Source of the DNA: Bacteroidota bacterium
GTDB lineage: Bacteria; Bacteroidota; Ignavibacteria; Palsa-1295
Reading direction: 5' to 3'
DNA: 64,000 nt
NCBI GenBank assembly: GCA_021324735.1
Contig: JAJPIO010000018.1
Location: forward strand, 310,001 to 374,000
The notes under the pieces are model-generated. The model made no database searches. It saw nothing but the letters and a program-made list of their open reading frames with translations, and was not told where the DNA came from. Shown here piece after piece: positions 42,615-51,783 of the stretch (its first letter is position 1; every line of letters begins with the position of its first letter). The translations under genes were made by a program, and so were the position numbers.

Positions 42615-43003
42615 CGCGCGCACGGAATTCCAGCCATCCCCCACATCCCCACCAATCCCAGATCAGAATTTTGTGGATAAATAATCGAATAATATTATAT
42701 ATTTCTGAAACATTTTGCGATTTATTGCGTATCGTTCCCTCTACCCAAGTTCCAACCTGGTATACTGTCTCTGAGAGTACACTTATGCAGATCCCTGCCG
42801 TTAGAGTCAGCTTGAGTATTGGAAGCCAAGAAGTCCCGGAACTGCGAAGAAAAAGCCACCCGTGCTACTGTCGGGGAGACATTGCCTTCCCCTTCATTGA
42901 CAATTGAGTAGGTTCTATCGCAGTGTACTATGCGGTAGAATCTAAAAAAGAGCTGAGCGAGCAATTCAGCATCCACCACTCACCTATCAGCACTCACCAT
43001 TCA
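42615..43003. other. Non-coding tail of the accessory segment
   Basis: AT-rich at first. One small frame of 40 codons (about 42785-42907) is too weak to call a gene. At 42911-42942 the rightward RNA would form a 12-bp hairpin in which all pairs hold if G-U is allowed; there is no T-run. Nothing else was recognised before the ABC gene. Confidence 0.4.
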
Positions 43004-44374
43004 TCACTCAGAAGTCGGTTCGCCGACATCGAGGTAGACCTCATCCTCTTTCGGGCGGTAGCCGATAAGCTCGGCGAAGCGGCCCCAGTCGATGACGGTA
43101 TCGAGCAGTTGGGCCGGGTCTTCGTAAGGCATTCGCGTGGCGAAATCCTCGATGAGCACTTCGTAGGGTACTTTGCCTTCGTTCTGGGCTAAGGTCTCGA
43201 GCAGGATCTGGAACGTGCGGAGTCCGCGGAGCTGCCTGTTGAGCAGCTTCTTCTGGTCGTTAACGTCGGCCTCGACGAACTCCTTGCCAAGAGGCGTGAT
43301 GACGACATCCTGACCAGGCGTTTCGGCGAAAGAAAGCAACTCGGCGGCTTTGACGATCTGCAGCGTTTCGTCGAATCGGCGGCTTGCGGCTTCTGCCAGG
43401 TCCCCGATTCCCTGCCGACCTTCGGTCGCAACGACTTCGAGCAGACCCAAAATCTCTTCGATGTTCGCGGCCGGAATGATCTCGGTTTTGGAAACGGCTT
43501 TCGGCTCCTCGGTGAACGGCAAGACCGTGTTCGTGATGAGCGCGTGAATGCGGCTGGAAAGATCGAGGTACTCCTGCGAGCGAGGATCGCGCGGGTACGG
43601 CATCGGATTGAGAAATTCCGCCTTGATCCGTCCCGGATGCGCGTCGAGCACGATAATGCGCGAAGCCATCTCCACCGCCTCGTCGATCGAGTGGGTCACC
43701 ATGACAACCGAGCTGACCGGCGATTCACCCTGAGCTTTATCGTCGTCCTTCGAGTGGAAAAGGTCAAGCACTTCGCTTCGAAGGTTCTCGGCGGTGAGTG
43801 CATCGAGCGCGCTGAAGGGTTCATCCATGCAAAGAATGCGCGGATCGACTACAAGCGCCCGAGCAATGCCAACGCGCTGCTTCATTCCCCCAGAGAGCTC
43901 TTTCGGATACGCTTCCTCGAAGCCTTCGAGACCGACACTATCGATCGCCCGCTTGACCCGCTCCTTAACGCGTTCGCGCGGAGCATGCAGGGCGTCGAGC
44001 CCCAAGCCGATGTTCTCTTCGACCGTTAGCCACGGCAAAAGCGCAAAGCTCTGAAAGACGATCGCCGTATAAGGGTTGTTGCCGCGAAGTGGTTTACCGT
44101 CCACGCTGACGGTACCGATCGTAGGCTTGAGAAGTCCGGTGAGAATGCGAAGGATCGTGGACTTGCCGGAACCGGAAGCTCCGAGAATGCAGAGAAATTC
44201 GTTCTCGGCGACTGTAAGATTGATGTGCTCGAGTACCGGCAATGGCTTCCCGCTCGGCGTGACGAAGGTCATGCCGATATCGCGCAACTCGATCATCTCC
44301 TTGCCAGGCGGCAGCGGAGTGACGGCTTGCGGTGCTGGTATGCGGGGTCCGCGGGTGATAGGTGGTAATGCCAT
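43004..44374 (-). CDS. ABC transporter ATP-binding protein with AAA-associated C-terminal domain
   Basis: A 456-residue cytosolic ATPase. Walker A GASGSGKST (65-73), signature SGGMKQR (161-167), and Walker B ILCMDEPFSALD are all present. The first ~260 residues are of the nitrate/sulfonate/taurine type (SsuB/TauB/NrtD-like). The last ~150 residues (IEEILGLLEVVATEGRQGIGDLAEAASRRFDETLQIVKAAELL...) are the AAA-associated domain seen in such ABC proteins of Bacteroidota. The adjacent permease is of a different class (see next gene), so the pairing is odd. Confidence 0.9.
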   Translation of the reverse strand: MALPPITRGPRIPAPQAVTPLPPGKEMIELRDIGMTFVTPSGKPLPVLEHINLTVAENEFLCILGASGSGKSTILRILTGLLKPTIGTVSVDGKPLRGNNPYTAIVFQSFALLPWLTVEENIGLGLDALHAPRERVKERVKRAIDSVGLEGFEEAYPKELSGGMKQRVGIARALVVDPRILCMDEPFSALDALTAENLRSEVLDLFHSKDDDKAQGESPVSSVVMVTHSIDEAVEMASRIIVLDAHPGRIKAEFLNPMPYPRDPRSQEYLDLSSRIHALITNTVLPFTEEPKAVSKTEIIPAANIEEILGLLEVVATEGRQGIGDLAEAASRRFDETLQIVKAAELLSFAETPGQDVVITPLGKEFVEADVNDQKKLLNRQLRGLRTFQILLETLAQNEGKVPYEVLIEDFATRMPYEDPAQLLDTVIDWGRFAELIGYRPKEDEVYLDVGEPTSE

Positions 44375-44383
44375 GAAAAGTCG

Positions 44384-45262
44384 CTAAGCCTGCTTGATCA
44401 TTTTGCTCTCGATAGCGGAGAACACCGCGATGATGAAAAAGAGCACGTAGGCGATCGCGCACGCGTAGCCCATCGTGTCCGCTGATTCGAAAGCGCTGGA
44501 ATAAACCTGATAAACAAGCGTCGAGGTTCTGCCCAGCGGCCCACCGCGAGTCATCACGTAGATCTCGGTAAAGACCTGAAAGCTTTTGATCGTATTAAGT
44601 ACGAGCGCAAAAAGAAGCGTCGGCTTGATAACGGGAAGCGTGATCGTAAAGAACTGCTCCCACTTCGAGGTGCCTTCGAGTTCCGCGACTTCGTAGAAGT
44701 CATTCGGTACGTTCTGCATCGCAGCAAGAAAGAGCACCGCGTAGTATCCGATGGATATCCAAATGTCCATCGCCATGATGGCTGGAAGTGCGACGCTGGG
44801 CTCGAGGAGCCAACCGCTTTTGGGCCCAATAATGCCGACCAGCTTTAACAGCGTATTGATGTAGCCACCGGATGCGTAAAGATTGGTAAAGATGAGCGCG
44901 ATGACCACAAGCGATGTAACGCTCGGCAAAAATAAAGCAGAGCGGTAGAAATGCTGGAATCGCTCGACTCGAACTAACAGCGCGGCAAAGAAGAGGGCAA
45001 AGATCATCGTGAACGGGATCGTCCCCACAACGAAGATCACTGTGTTGAGCAGCGCTTGCCAAAACGCTGGATCGTGGACCAGCTTAACGTAATTATCGAA
45101 GCCAATCCAGACCGACTTATTAGTAAGAGTATAATACTTGGTGAACGAGAGGTAAAGCGCGTAGACGAGCGGATACGCCCAGAAAAGCAACAGCGTAAGA
45201 ATCCAGGGCGAGAGCAGCAACCAAGTCTCGCCCGTCCACCGCTTTTTTATGATCGCGTTCAT
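44384..45262 (-). CDS. Sugar-type ABC transporter permease (MalF/UgpA family)
   Basis: A 292-residue inner-membrane permease with six membrane segments. It carries the binding-protein-dependent transport EAA-like loop DFYEVAELEGTSKWEQFFTITLPVIKPT. The N-terminal LLLSPWILTLLLFWAYPLVYALYLSF is typical of the MalF/UgpA group that imports sugars or glycerol-3-phosphate. It lies 9 bases upstream of the ABC ATPase, whose family normally serves nitrate/sulfonate systems. No second permease or substrate-binding protein is near. Confidence 0.92.
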   Translation of the reverse strand: MNAIIKKRWTGETWLLLSPWILTLLLFWAYPLVYALYLSFTKYYTLTNKSVWIGFDNYVKLVHDPAFWQALLNTVIFVVGTIPFTMIFALFFAALLVRVERFQHFYRSALFLPSVTSLVVIALIFTNLYASGGYINTLLKLVGIIGPKSGWLLEPSVALPAIMAMDIWISIGYYAVLFLAAMQNVPNDFYEVAELEGTSKWEQFFTITLPVIKPTLLFALVLNTIKSFQVFTEIYVMTRGGPLGRTSTLVYQVYSSAFESADTMGYACAIAYVLFFIIAVFSAIESKMIKQA

Positions 45263-45315
45263 CTCGTGCAGAAAATCGTTATGAGTAGTGAAGTGATTCC
45301 ATGCACCCGCCAGGA

Positions 45316-45690
45316 TTAAACACCTTTATCGATCACGGATAGGAAATTTCCCGCCGGATCTTTAAACCAAGCGACGTTCATTCCGCCATCACGGTGAATT
45401 CCTTTCGCATCCGTCTGCAACTCGCCGCTATAGTGCTCGAAGCGAATACCGCGTTTAGTCAGGTCGTCAACCGCTTCATCGATGTTATCGACCGGGAAAT
45501 TAAGAATAGTAAATGATGCGGGAGTGTGGTTATCTTTTTGATAGATGAACATGCGGCTGCCGTTGATGCGAAGATTCAAGCCTTCCTTTTGCTCTGAAAC
45601 CTCGAGACCAAGGGTCTTTCCATAGAAGTCCTTAGCTGTTTGAAGATCGTTTACTGAAAAGCTGGAGAATGCTTCGTTAAATGCTCTCAT
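45316..45690 (-). CDS. VOC-family (glyoxalase-like) protein
   Basis: A 124-residue cytosolic protein with one vicinal-oxygen-chelate domain: [26 protein letters not shown], then [28 protein letters not shown] and the closing [16 protein letters not shown]. These are the two beta-alpha-beta-beta-beta modules. Possible metal ligands cannot be assigned firmly; substrate unknown. It sits just upstream of the sugar permease on the same strand, but nothing shows a functional link. Confidence 0.88.
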   Translation of the reverse strand: MRAFNEAFSSFSVNDLQTAKDFYGKTLGLEVSEQKEGLNLRINGSRMFIYQKDNHTPASFTILNFPVDNIDEAVDDLTKRGIRFEHYSGELQTDAKGIHRDGGMNVAWFKDPAGNFLSVIDKGV

Positions 45691-45770
45691 AAGCGTACAA
45701 ATTTTAAGGCTATACGCTACAAATATAGCGACACTATATCAGCGAATGATTAACTGAAGAAATAGCTGAG

Positions 45771-46391
45771 CTATAGGTTATAGAAGAGATCGGGTGCAAA
45801 CTCTTTGAGGGTTATATAAAGTCTGCAAAGCGGTAGTCCGACGACATTATAGTAATCCCCTTCTATTCGGCGAACGAATACAGCCCCAAAATCTTCTTGT
45901 ATTCCGTACGCACCGGCCTTATCCATTGGAGAGCCAGACGCGACATAAGCTCGAATTTCTTCCAACGTAAGTGAGCGAAATGTAACATCGGTCGCCTCGA
46001 CGAATGAAATCTCCTTCTTTGTTTGAATATCGAACAGAGCGACACCCGTGTATACCGTATGCGTTTCACCGCTCAATTGCATAAGCATCCGCTCGGCATC
46101 GTTGGCATCGATGGGCTTTTCGAGGACATCGCCCGCAATAGCTACAGTCGTGTCGGCACCGAGCACTACGCCTCGCTCGCCACTTAATTTCTCCGCGATG
46201 GCACGGGCCTTATGCTGCGCGAGTCGCTCAACATTCTCGGCAGGTGTGAGATCCACTTCCATGACCTCGTGTAAGTCCGCTGGTTGAATTCGAATATTCT
46301 GAATACCCAGGAGCTTCACCAAGGCTGCACGACGTGGCGATTGCGATGCTAAATATAAGAACCTGGATTTGCTGGATTCCGATAAATTCAC
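45771..46391 (-). CDS. maf: Maf-family nucleoside triphosphate pyrophosphatase
   Basis: A 206-residue cytosolic enzyme that hydrolyses noncanonical or m7GTP/dTTP/UTP-type nucleotides. Motifs are LASQSPRRAALVKLLG, VVLGADTTVAIAGDVLEKP, ETHTVYTGVALF and SGSPMDKAGAYGIQEDFGAVFVRRIEGDYYNVVGLP. All are in normal order and the length is ordinary. It follows thpR on the same strand with a 71-base gap. Confidence 0.95.
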   Translation of the reverse strand: MNLSESSKSRFLYLASQSPRRAALVKLLGIQNIRIQPADLHEVMEVDLTPAENVERLAQHKARAIAEKLSGERGVVLGADTTVAIAGDVLEKPIDANDAERMLMQLSGETHTVYTGVALFDIQTKKEISFVEATDVTFRSLTLEEIRAYVASGSPMDKAGAYGIQEDFGAVFVRRIEGDYYNVVGLPLCRLYITLKEFAPDLFYNL

Positions 46392-46462
46392 AAGATCACT
46401 TCACGAGTTTAATTGGCAACCTTCAGAACGATACAAAATTACGAGCATTAATAATGTCGCTC

Positions 46463-47026
46463 TTATAATTGAAAATATGCTCGAACTGAATGGACTGCAC
46501 CTTGCGGAAGCGTCTTACTCTCGACCAGTTCTATTTCAGAAACCACGGCTGTCTCTGTTTCTACCTCGGGAAATGCAAAACTATGCGGTAGTCGAAACGG
46601 CTCACGGAATCGGATGAGTGTAAGATGAGGATGAAATTGGTCTTCTCGTTCGATCGGAATGCCAAACGACCCCACAGCAGCATCAACTGCCTCTCGAAGT
46701 CTTTGCAGAATTTCAATTGGAGAAAGCCCGACCCAAAGCACTCGCGTTTGACCACGATGCGTAAACGCCCCTATCGTCGTTAGACTTTCGCGGAACGGGC
46801 CAACTTGCATTCGCTCGACTTCTGTTTTCGTTGCCTGGATAATTTGCGATACCATTGTCTCTTTTACATTGCCGAGAAAGCGAAGAGTACAATGGGAATT
46901 ATTGAGGTTCTCGATTTTGAACCGCGCACCTAATTCATCCAGCTTTTTAGCAAGTTCATCCTGGACTCGACGAAGTTGTATCCGAAGATTCTCCGGAGTT
47001 CGAACAGCGAAGAAAAGACGCGGCAT
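46463..47026 (-). CDS. thpR: RNA 2',3'-cyclic phosphodiesterase ThpR
   Basis: A 187-residue 2H phosphoesterase. The two catalytic motifs are H45-C-T-L (HCTLRFLG) and H134-L-T-L (HPHLTLIRF). The start RLFFAVRTPENLR is typical. The family hydrolyses 2',3'-cyclic phosphate ends of RNA; its physiological role is unclear. It starts 9 bases after the TonB-receptor stop, so read-through transcription is likely. Confidence 0.93.
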   Translation of the reverse strand: MPRLFFAVRTPENLRIQLRRVQDELAKKLDELGARFKIENLNNSHCTLRFLGNVKETMVSQIIQATKTEVERMQVGPFRESLTTIGAFTHRGQTRVLWVGLSPIEILQRLREAVDAAVGSFGIPIEREDQFHPHLTLIRFREPFRLPHSFAFPEVETETAVVSEIELVESKTLPQGAVHSVRAYFQL

Positions 47027-47035
47027 CAGCGTTCG

Positions 47036-49396
47036 TTAGAATTCAATTCTAAAGCCACCGTATGGAAAAATCCCTAACTGATTGATCTGCACGACCGAAT
47101 GACTTTGTGGGTCGTAGGAGTAGAGGAGTGCATTCTTATGATTTAAAGCATTTTCCGCCGTCATAAATCCGATAATAGAAACAGCGCCCAAATTCTGCCG
47201 GAATTCCACTTTCACATCGAGCCGCTCATACGTTGGGAAGCGCAATGAATATGCCTCTGAATCTATATAATATTGCGGACCAAATTCCCCAGATGCATTA
47301 TACATTCGAGAAAGGACGGTATCGACTGGAGTATACGGCGCACCTCCTGCAAGCGTAAGTTTGCTCGAAAATTCGATCGAGAATGTTGGACTTAACTTCC
47401 ATTCATATCCGCCCAGCAGATTAACAATATAACGATTATCAAAAACACCATCGCGCCAAACACCATCAGAACCGGTGTACCGTTGTTTAAAAATAGAACC
47501 CGTTGCTGTAAGATAATAACCATCCGAGAAATGCTTCATCAGGGTGAGTTCGACACCGTAGGCTTTTCCGAGACCATTACTGATTAACGAACGGTTCGAA
47601 GAAACCCCACCGAAATTTGCACCGGCGTTCAAATAGCTAAAACTAGTCAGCGAGTCCCTGTCAACAGGAGCATGAGAAATATCCTTGTAATACCCCTCTG
47701 CTTTGAAAAGAAGATCGTTGGAAATCAAATCGGAATATCCGAGTATGTAGTGAATCGACTGAGTAAAGTCAAGCGACTGATTTCCAGGTTCGCCAAAGTA
47801 TACCACAAGCGGTTGCGATTGCCGATGCACACCGAACCCCAGATGAAGAGATTGCCCTTCTGCAAATGACCATTCGCCTCCAAAGCGCGGTTCGAACGAC
47901 GACTTCTTGCTAATATCTAAGTATTGATAATGCAGTCCCGTGTTGAATGTTAAGTCCTCAGTTGGCCGCCATTGCCAATTCACGTAATCGAGTGTTTGGA
48001 ATGTGGTACCACTCGCGTGAATTGAATACGGGATCGATCCCTGACGAACCGTTGTACGGGATTCGTTGAGATCGTAATTGGGAAATCGAGCTTCTACTCC
48101 CCCGCTAAAAACGTTTGAAGGAGTAACAGAATAAGCTAAAGTATACTTTGCGGAATTAGCACCTTCTTTTGAGTCAGCCGTATAGAACAAGTCTTTGCTC
48201 GTTACTCGGTGATTCACCGCTGTAAGCGAATCGACTACAGTATGATAGGTCTGGTACACAGTACTAATTAGGAGGTTACCAACGGCTCGATCACCATACA
48301 TGTGCTTCCATGTTGCACCGAGTACACCGAGGTTCGTACCATTCGTAATATCGAAATCGCCGGTAATAACAGTATCTAATGAGCTCTGAAAAAGATCGAT
48401 CGTACTGCGGCCGCCAAGACCAATAATGCTAAGTGCATCTGATTTGCCTAACGGAACGTCGGCTTTGACCGTGAGATCGTCATAATTGGGAATACCAACG
48501 AAGCCAAAGTCGATGCCCATACTATGAAGAATTTCTAGTGTTGACTTTCGATAGCTCACAATATATGAGCTGCCATTTCCCAGGAGAGGTCCTTCAGCCA
48601 TTCCTTCAAATCCGGCAAAACCCATTTGGGCGACAAACTCCTGTCGTTCGGAATTTCCTTTGCGGGTACGAAGATCGAATACTCCCGAAAGCTTATCACC
48701 ATACTCGGCTGGGAATGCGCCAGTAAGAAAATCGCTGTTACTTAGAAGATTGACATTGATCGCATTAACTGGCCCACCCGTTGCTCCCTCGGTCGCAAAA
48801 TGATTAGGATTGGGAATATCAATGCCATCCAATCGCCACAGCAATTCCAGCGGAGAGCCGCCACGAATAATAATATCATTTCGTTGATCATCGTCACCAA
48901 CAACGCCCGCGAAAGTTTGCGCCATCCGTGCCGGATCTTCCCGGCTCCCTGCAAAACGCTTTACTTCATCGACACTAAACGTCGTAGAGCTTATAAGTGC
49001 ATCTTCATTGACAGGCTTAAAATCATTGCTCGCCCGAACCGTAACTTCACCACCCTGAACGATCTTAACCTTGAGTCGTAAATCCAACACAACCTGTTTA
49101 CCGCTGGTAACTAATAGATCCTGACCGAACGGTTCATAACCAGAGGCATTCACTTTTATCTGCTGACGACCGACCGGCACATTCTCAATTCTGAAGGAGC
49201 CATCGATCTTTGAGATCGCGCCGAGTTTCGTACCTGCAATTCGTACGGTCGCACCGGGGATTGGCTGCTCATCATCCTGATCGATCAGTTTCCCTTTTAC
49301 TGTCTGGACAACGTTGGTCGGCTCTTGAGCAAAAGTGTATGGCAACTGTAATACGACAATCGAAAGAAATAGAAGTGAGTGAAAGAAATATCTCAT
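47036..49396 (-). CDS. TonB-dependent receptor with carboxypeptidase-like regulatory domain
   Basis: About 786 residues from the ATG at 49396. The signal peptide ends at LQLPYTFAQ. A carboxypeptidase-D-like domain covers VKGKLIDQDDEQPIPGATVRIAGTK and KVNASGYEPFGQDL. A plug domain (DDQRNDIIIRGGSPLELLWRLDGIDIPNPNHF) precedes a long beta-barrel ending GGFRIEF. It is an outer-membrane energised importer, substrate unknown. A TetR regulator gene lies immediately upstream on the same strand, with a palindromic operator-like sequence in the 50-base gap, so ligand-regulated expression is likely. Confidence 0.92.
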   Translation of the reverse strand: MRYFFHSLLFLSIVVLQLPYTFAQEPTNVVQTVKGKLIDQDDEQPIPGATVRIAGTKLGAISKIDGSFRIENVPVGRQQIKVNASGYEPFGQDLLVTSGKQVVLDLRLKVKIVQGGEVTVRASNDFKPVNEDALISSTTFSVDEVKRFAGSREDPARMAQTFAGVVGDDDQRNDIIIRGGSPLELLWRLDGIDIPNPNHFATEGATGGPVNAINVNLLSNSDFLTGAFPAEYGDKLSGVFDLRTRKGNSERQEFVAQMGFAGFEGMAEGPLLGNGSSYIVSYRKSTLEILHSMGIDFGFVGIPNYDDLTVKADVPLGKSDALSIIGLGGRSTIDLFQSSLDTVITGDFDITNGTNLGVLGATWKHMYGDRAVGNLLISTVYQTYHTVVDSLTAVNHRVTSKDLFYTADSKEGANSAKYTLAYSVTPSNVFSGGVEARFPNYDLNESRTTVRQGSIPYSIHASGTTFQTLDYVNWQWRPTEDLTFNTGLHYQYLDISKKSSFEPRFGGEWSFAEGQSLHLGFGVHRQSQPLVVYFGEPGNQSLDFTQSIHYILGYSDLISNDLLFKAEGYYKDISHAPVDRDSLTSFSYLNAGANFGGVSSNRSLISNGLGKAYGVELTLMKHFSDGYYLTATGSIFKQRYTGSDGVWRDGVFDNRYIVNLLGGYEWKLSPTFSIEFSSKLTLAGGAPYTPVDTVLSRMYNASGEFGPQYYIDSEAYSLRFPTYERLDVKVEFRQNLGAVSIIGFMTAENALNHKNALLYSYDPQSHSVVQINQLGIFPYGGFRIEF

Positions 49397-49416
49397 TGTA
49401 AAACGAATGATAATTA

Positions 49417-49431
49417 CTAAACACCGTTTAG
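49417..49431. promoter_or_regulatory. TetR operator-like dyad before the TonB receptor gene
   Basis: CTAAACACCGTTTAG is a perfect CTAAAC/GTTTAG dyad with spacer ACC, located between the tetR stop and the receptor start. A near copy lies upstream of tetR at 50068. Confidence 0.6.
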
Positions 49432-49446
49432 CGAGCGACAAAAAAA

Positions 49447-50064
49447 TTAGCGTTTTAAGAGCAATAAGAAATTGTCGAGCATAGCGCTGACCATACCCTC
49501 GACAGTCTCTTCCGGCACCAGTATGCGCCGTTTAATAATGAGTGAAACAATGCCATGCAGCATATTCCATATCATCGTCGAGCCGAGTTCAACATCTTTG
49601 ATGCGCAGTTTGCCCTTTTCAATGCATTCGGTAACTGTTTGACGCAACAGATCAAACGAACGGCGACCGATATCTTCACATTCTTCCCGAGCGATTACGT
49701 TCATCGGAATTTCAACAATGAACATGAGATCGTATAGCTTTGGATTGGCTAATCCCCATCGAATATATTGCTGACAGCCTTGATACAGGCGGTCATACGG
49801 ATCTTGAATCGGCTGGAGCTTTTGCTGTTCTTCGTAAAACCGGCCAAAGGCAAGATTGTAAAGCTCGAAAAAGATCTGGTCCTTATCGCGGTAGTACAGA
49901 TAAATGGTCCCGGGACTAAACTCGATGCGCTCTGCAATATTCCGGATGCTAACATTCTCAATGCCATGATCGAGAAATAGCTTGAACGCGGCGTTGAGGA
50001 TCTTCGCCTTCATCGATTCGCGCTCTCGTACCTTCCGCTCCGCTATACCCATTACGGCGACCAT
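49447..50064 (-). CDS. TetR-family transcriptional regulator
   Basis: A 205-residue repressor. The N-terminal helix-turn-helix is visible as AKILNAAFKLFLDHGIENVSIRNIAERIEFSPGTIYLYYRDKDQIFFELY. The C-terminal ligand domain is helical and family-specific. The ATG at 50064 is followed upstream, after 3 bases, by an operator-like dyad (50068-50082) that resembles another before the TonB receptor, so it probably represses itself and the receptor. It is also the first gene of the run leading to thpR and maf. Confidence 0.92.
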   Translation of the reverse strand: MVAVMGIAERKVRERESMKAKILNAAFKLFLDHGIENVSIRNIAERIEFSPGTIYLYYRDKDQIFFELYNLAFGRFYEEQQKLQPIQDPYDRLYQGCQQYIRWGLANPKLYDLMFIVEIPMNVIAREECEDIGRRSFDLLRQTVTECIEKGKLRIKDVELGSTMIWNMLHGIVSLIIKRRILVPEETVEGMVSAMLDNFLLLLKR

Positions 50065-50067
50065 TAA

Positions 50068-50082
50068 CTAAACGCTGTTCAA
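50068..50082. promoter_or_regulatory. TetR operator-like dyad before tetR
   Basis: CTAAACGCTGTTCAA agrees with the dyad at 49417 at most positions (its complement reads TTGAACAGCGTTTAG). It lies just upstream of the regulator's start codon. Confidence 0.55.
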
Positions 50083-50126
50083 TTAAATTCCAGACAAGAT
50101 TAAAATCTATAAAAGGCACTCTATTC

Positions 50127-51692
50127 TTAAAAACGGAGTGGATCGTCCTCTTCTTCGATATCGGTCTGCGATTTACGTCCTGAAAAGATGCTGCCGACCA
50201 TATCCCGATAGATTATCTGCGGCGATTCGATCTCTTCTTCCTTGGCAAGTTTCGAATGCTGATGCAAGCCATCTAAGACGAACTCCATTGCGCTTGCAAG
50301 TTCGAATCGGTTTGCCTCCTGGATCTTCATGTGGCGAATAGCTAACTCTTTTAACTTAGGTACTCGAGAGAGCTCTTTATAATAATCAGCAAACTTCATA
50401 GTGTCGGTCAGCGAGATCATGTTACCTTCCGAGAACCACTGTAATACCGAGTCATACTCGCCCGGAGTTTTTGGTACTCTCTCTTGCGTGTATCGCTCTT
50501 CATATCGTTCAACCTGTTTCTTATTGCGTTCGCGAGCTAACGGATCGGGAAAATATTTTTTGAATATCTCTTTTACGGCTTTACCAACGAGGGCGCGTGC
50601 AACCTTCCCCATTCCTTCCTGCTCACCCTCAAAAACGAGCTCAACTTTGCCGGTCACTCCCGTGGTCACGAATGCCAGATCTGTAATTCGTGGTAAGATA
50701 ATTTCGTCACCGTTTACGATGGAGCGACGCTCTGCATTTGAGACGAGTGCTTCCATCGCACTGATCGTTAAACGTGCCGAAACACCAGACTTTTGGTCGA
50801 TAAACTCTGATTTTCTCGCTTCAAAAGCGATTTGCTCAATAATTTCTTTGAAATATCCCGGAATAACAACACCCTCTTCCCCAACACGGGATGTCCAGGC
50901 TTCCTGCTCGGTAATAGCGATCGCATGCTCCATCGTATAAGGATAGTGCGTGAGTATTTGCGATGCAATACGGTCTTTAAGAGGCGTAATAATGTTACCG
51001 CGATTGGTGTAGTCTTCCGGATTAGCGGTAAAAACTACCATTACATCAAGTGGAATACGAATATTAAAGCCACGGATTTGAATATCCCGCTCCTCAAGCA
51101 AGTTGAAAAGGCCAACTTGAATACGCGGCTGTAGATCGGGCAACTCGTTAATGGTAAAAATGCCACGATTGGTACGTGGAATAATCCCAAAGTGAATCGC
51201 ACCTTCATGCGAATAATGCAATCGCTGGTGGGCCGCCTTCAGTGGGTCAATATCGCCAATTATATCGGCAATGGTTACATCCGGCGTGGCAAGCTTTTCG
51301 CCATAGCGCTCGGAACGGTGCAGCCATGTAATCGGTGTAGCATCACCCAATTCTCGTACTTTTTGAACCGCATGATAAGAGATCGGATTAAATGGATCGT
51401 CGTTTATTTCGCTGCCTTCAATAATCGGTACCCACTCATCGAGAAGTTCGATAAGCAAACGAGCGATACGCGTTTTGGCCTGCCCCCGAAGCCCGAGCAG
51501 AATAAGGTCGTGCTTCGAAAGTATGGCATTAACGATCTGCGGAATGACCGTATCTTCATATCCAATAATGCCCGGAAACAACGGTTCGCGATTCCTCAGC
51601 TTTTGAATAACATTACGGCGGAGTTCGTCTTTTACCGGAAGGACCTGGTAACCAGCAAGCTTAAGCTCACCGAGAGTTGAGGGTTTATTCAT
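50127..51692 (-). CDS. BchI/MoxR-like AAA+ ATPase
   Basis: A 521-residue cytosolic AAA+ protein. The Walker A is degenerate but recognisable (GLRGQAKT, 67-74). A Walker B-like segment, TINELPDLQPRIQVGLFNLLEE, and the sensor stretch VVFTANPEDYTNRGNIITPLKDRI place it in the magnesium-chelatase-subunit-I group. That group remodels proteins together with von Willebrand A partners. No VWA protein is adjacent here. The C-terminal ~150 residues are helical and end in an acidic tail. Confidence 0.85.
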   Translation of the reverse strand: MNKPSTLGELKLAGYQVLPVKDELRRNVIQKLRNREPLFPGIIGYEDTVIPQIVNAILSKHDLILLGLRGQAKTRIARLLIELLDEWVPIIEGSEINDDPFNPISYHAVQKVRELGDATPITWLHRSERYGEKLATPDVTIADIIGDIDPLKAAHQRLHYSHEGAIHFGIIPRTNRGIFTINELPDLQPRIQVGLFNLLEERDIQIRGFNIRIPLDVMVVFTANPEDYTNRGNIITPLKDRIASQILTHYPYTMEHAIAITEQEAWTSRVGEEGVVIPGYFKEIIEQIAFEARKSEFIDQKSGVSARLTISAMEALVSNAERRSIVNGDEIILPRITDLAFVTTGVTGKVELVFEGEQEGMGKVARALVGKAVKEIFKKYFPDPLARERNKKQVERYEERYTQERVPKTPGEYDSVLQWFSEGNMISLTDTMKFADYYKELSRVPKLKELAIRHMKIQEANRFELASAMEFVLDGLHQHSKLAKEEEIESPQIIYRDMVGSIFSGRKSQTDIEEEDDPLRF

Positions 51693-51783
51693 GGGAAGTT
51701 TGTGTTAAAAACGACGACGTAGACGTATGAAGTCTATAATGTGCCTTGAAGCAACAGCACTACGAAGCTAACGAATTCCAACT

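Noticed and set aside
42415-42680. Several 60-codon frames on both strands
   Set aside because: They fall in a cluster of GC-rich palindromes and a terminator, which produces open frames on both strands by symmetry.
43544-44029. A 161-codon rightward frame opposite the ABC ATPase
   Set aside because: Overlaps the Walker and signature motifs of the ATPase on the other strand; no independent features.
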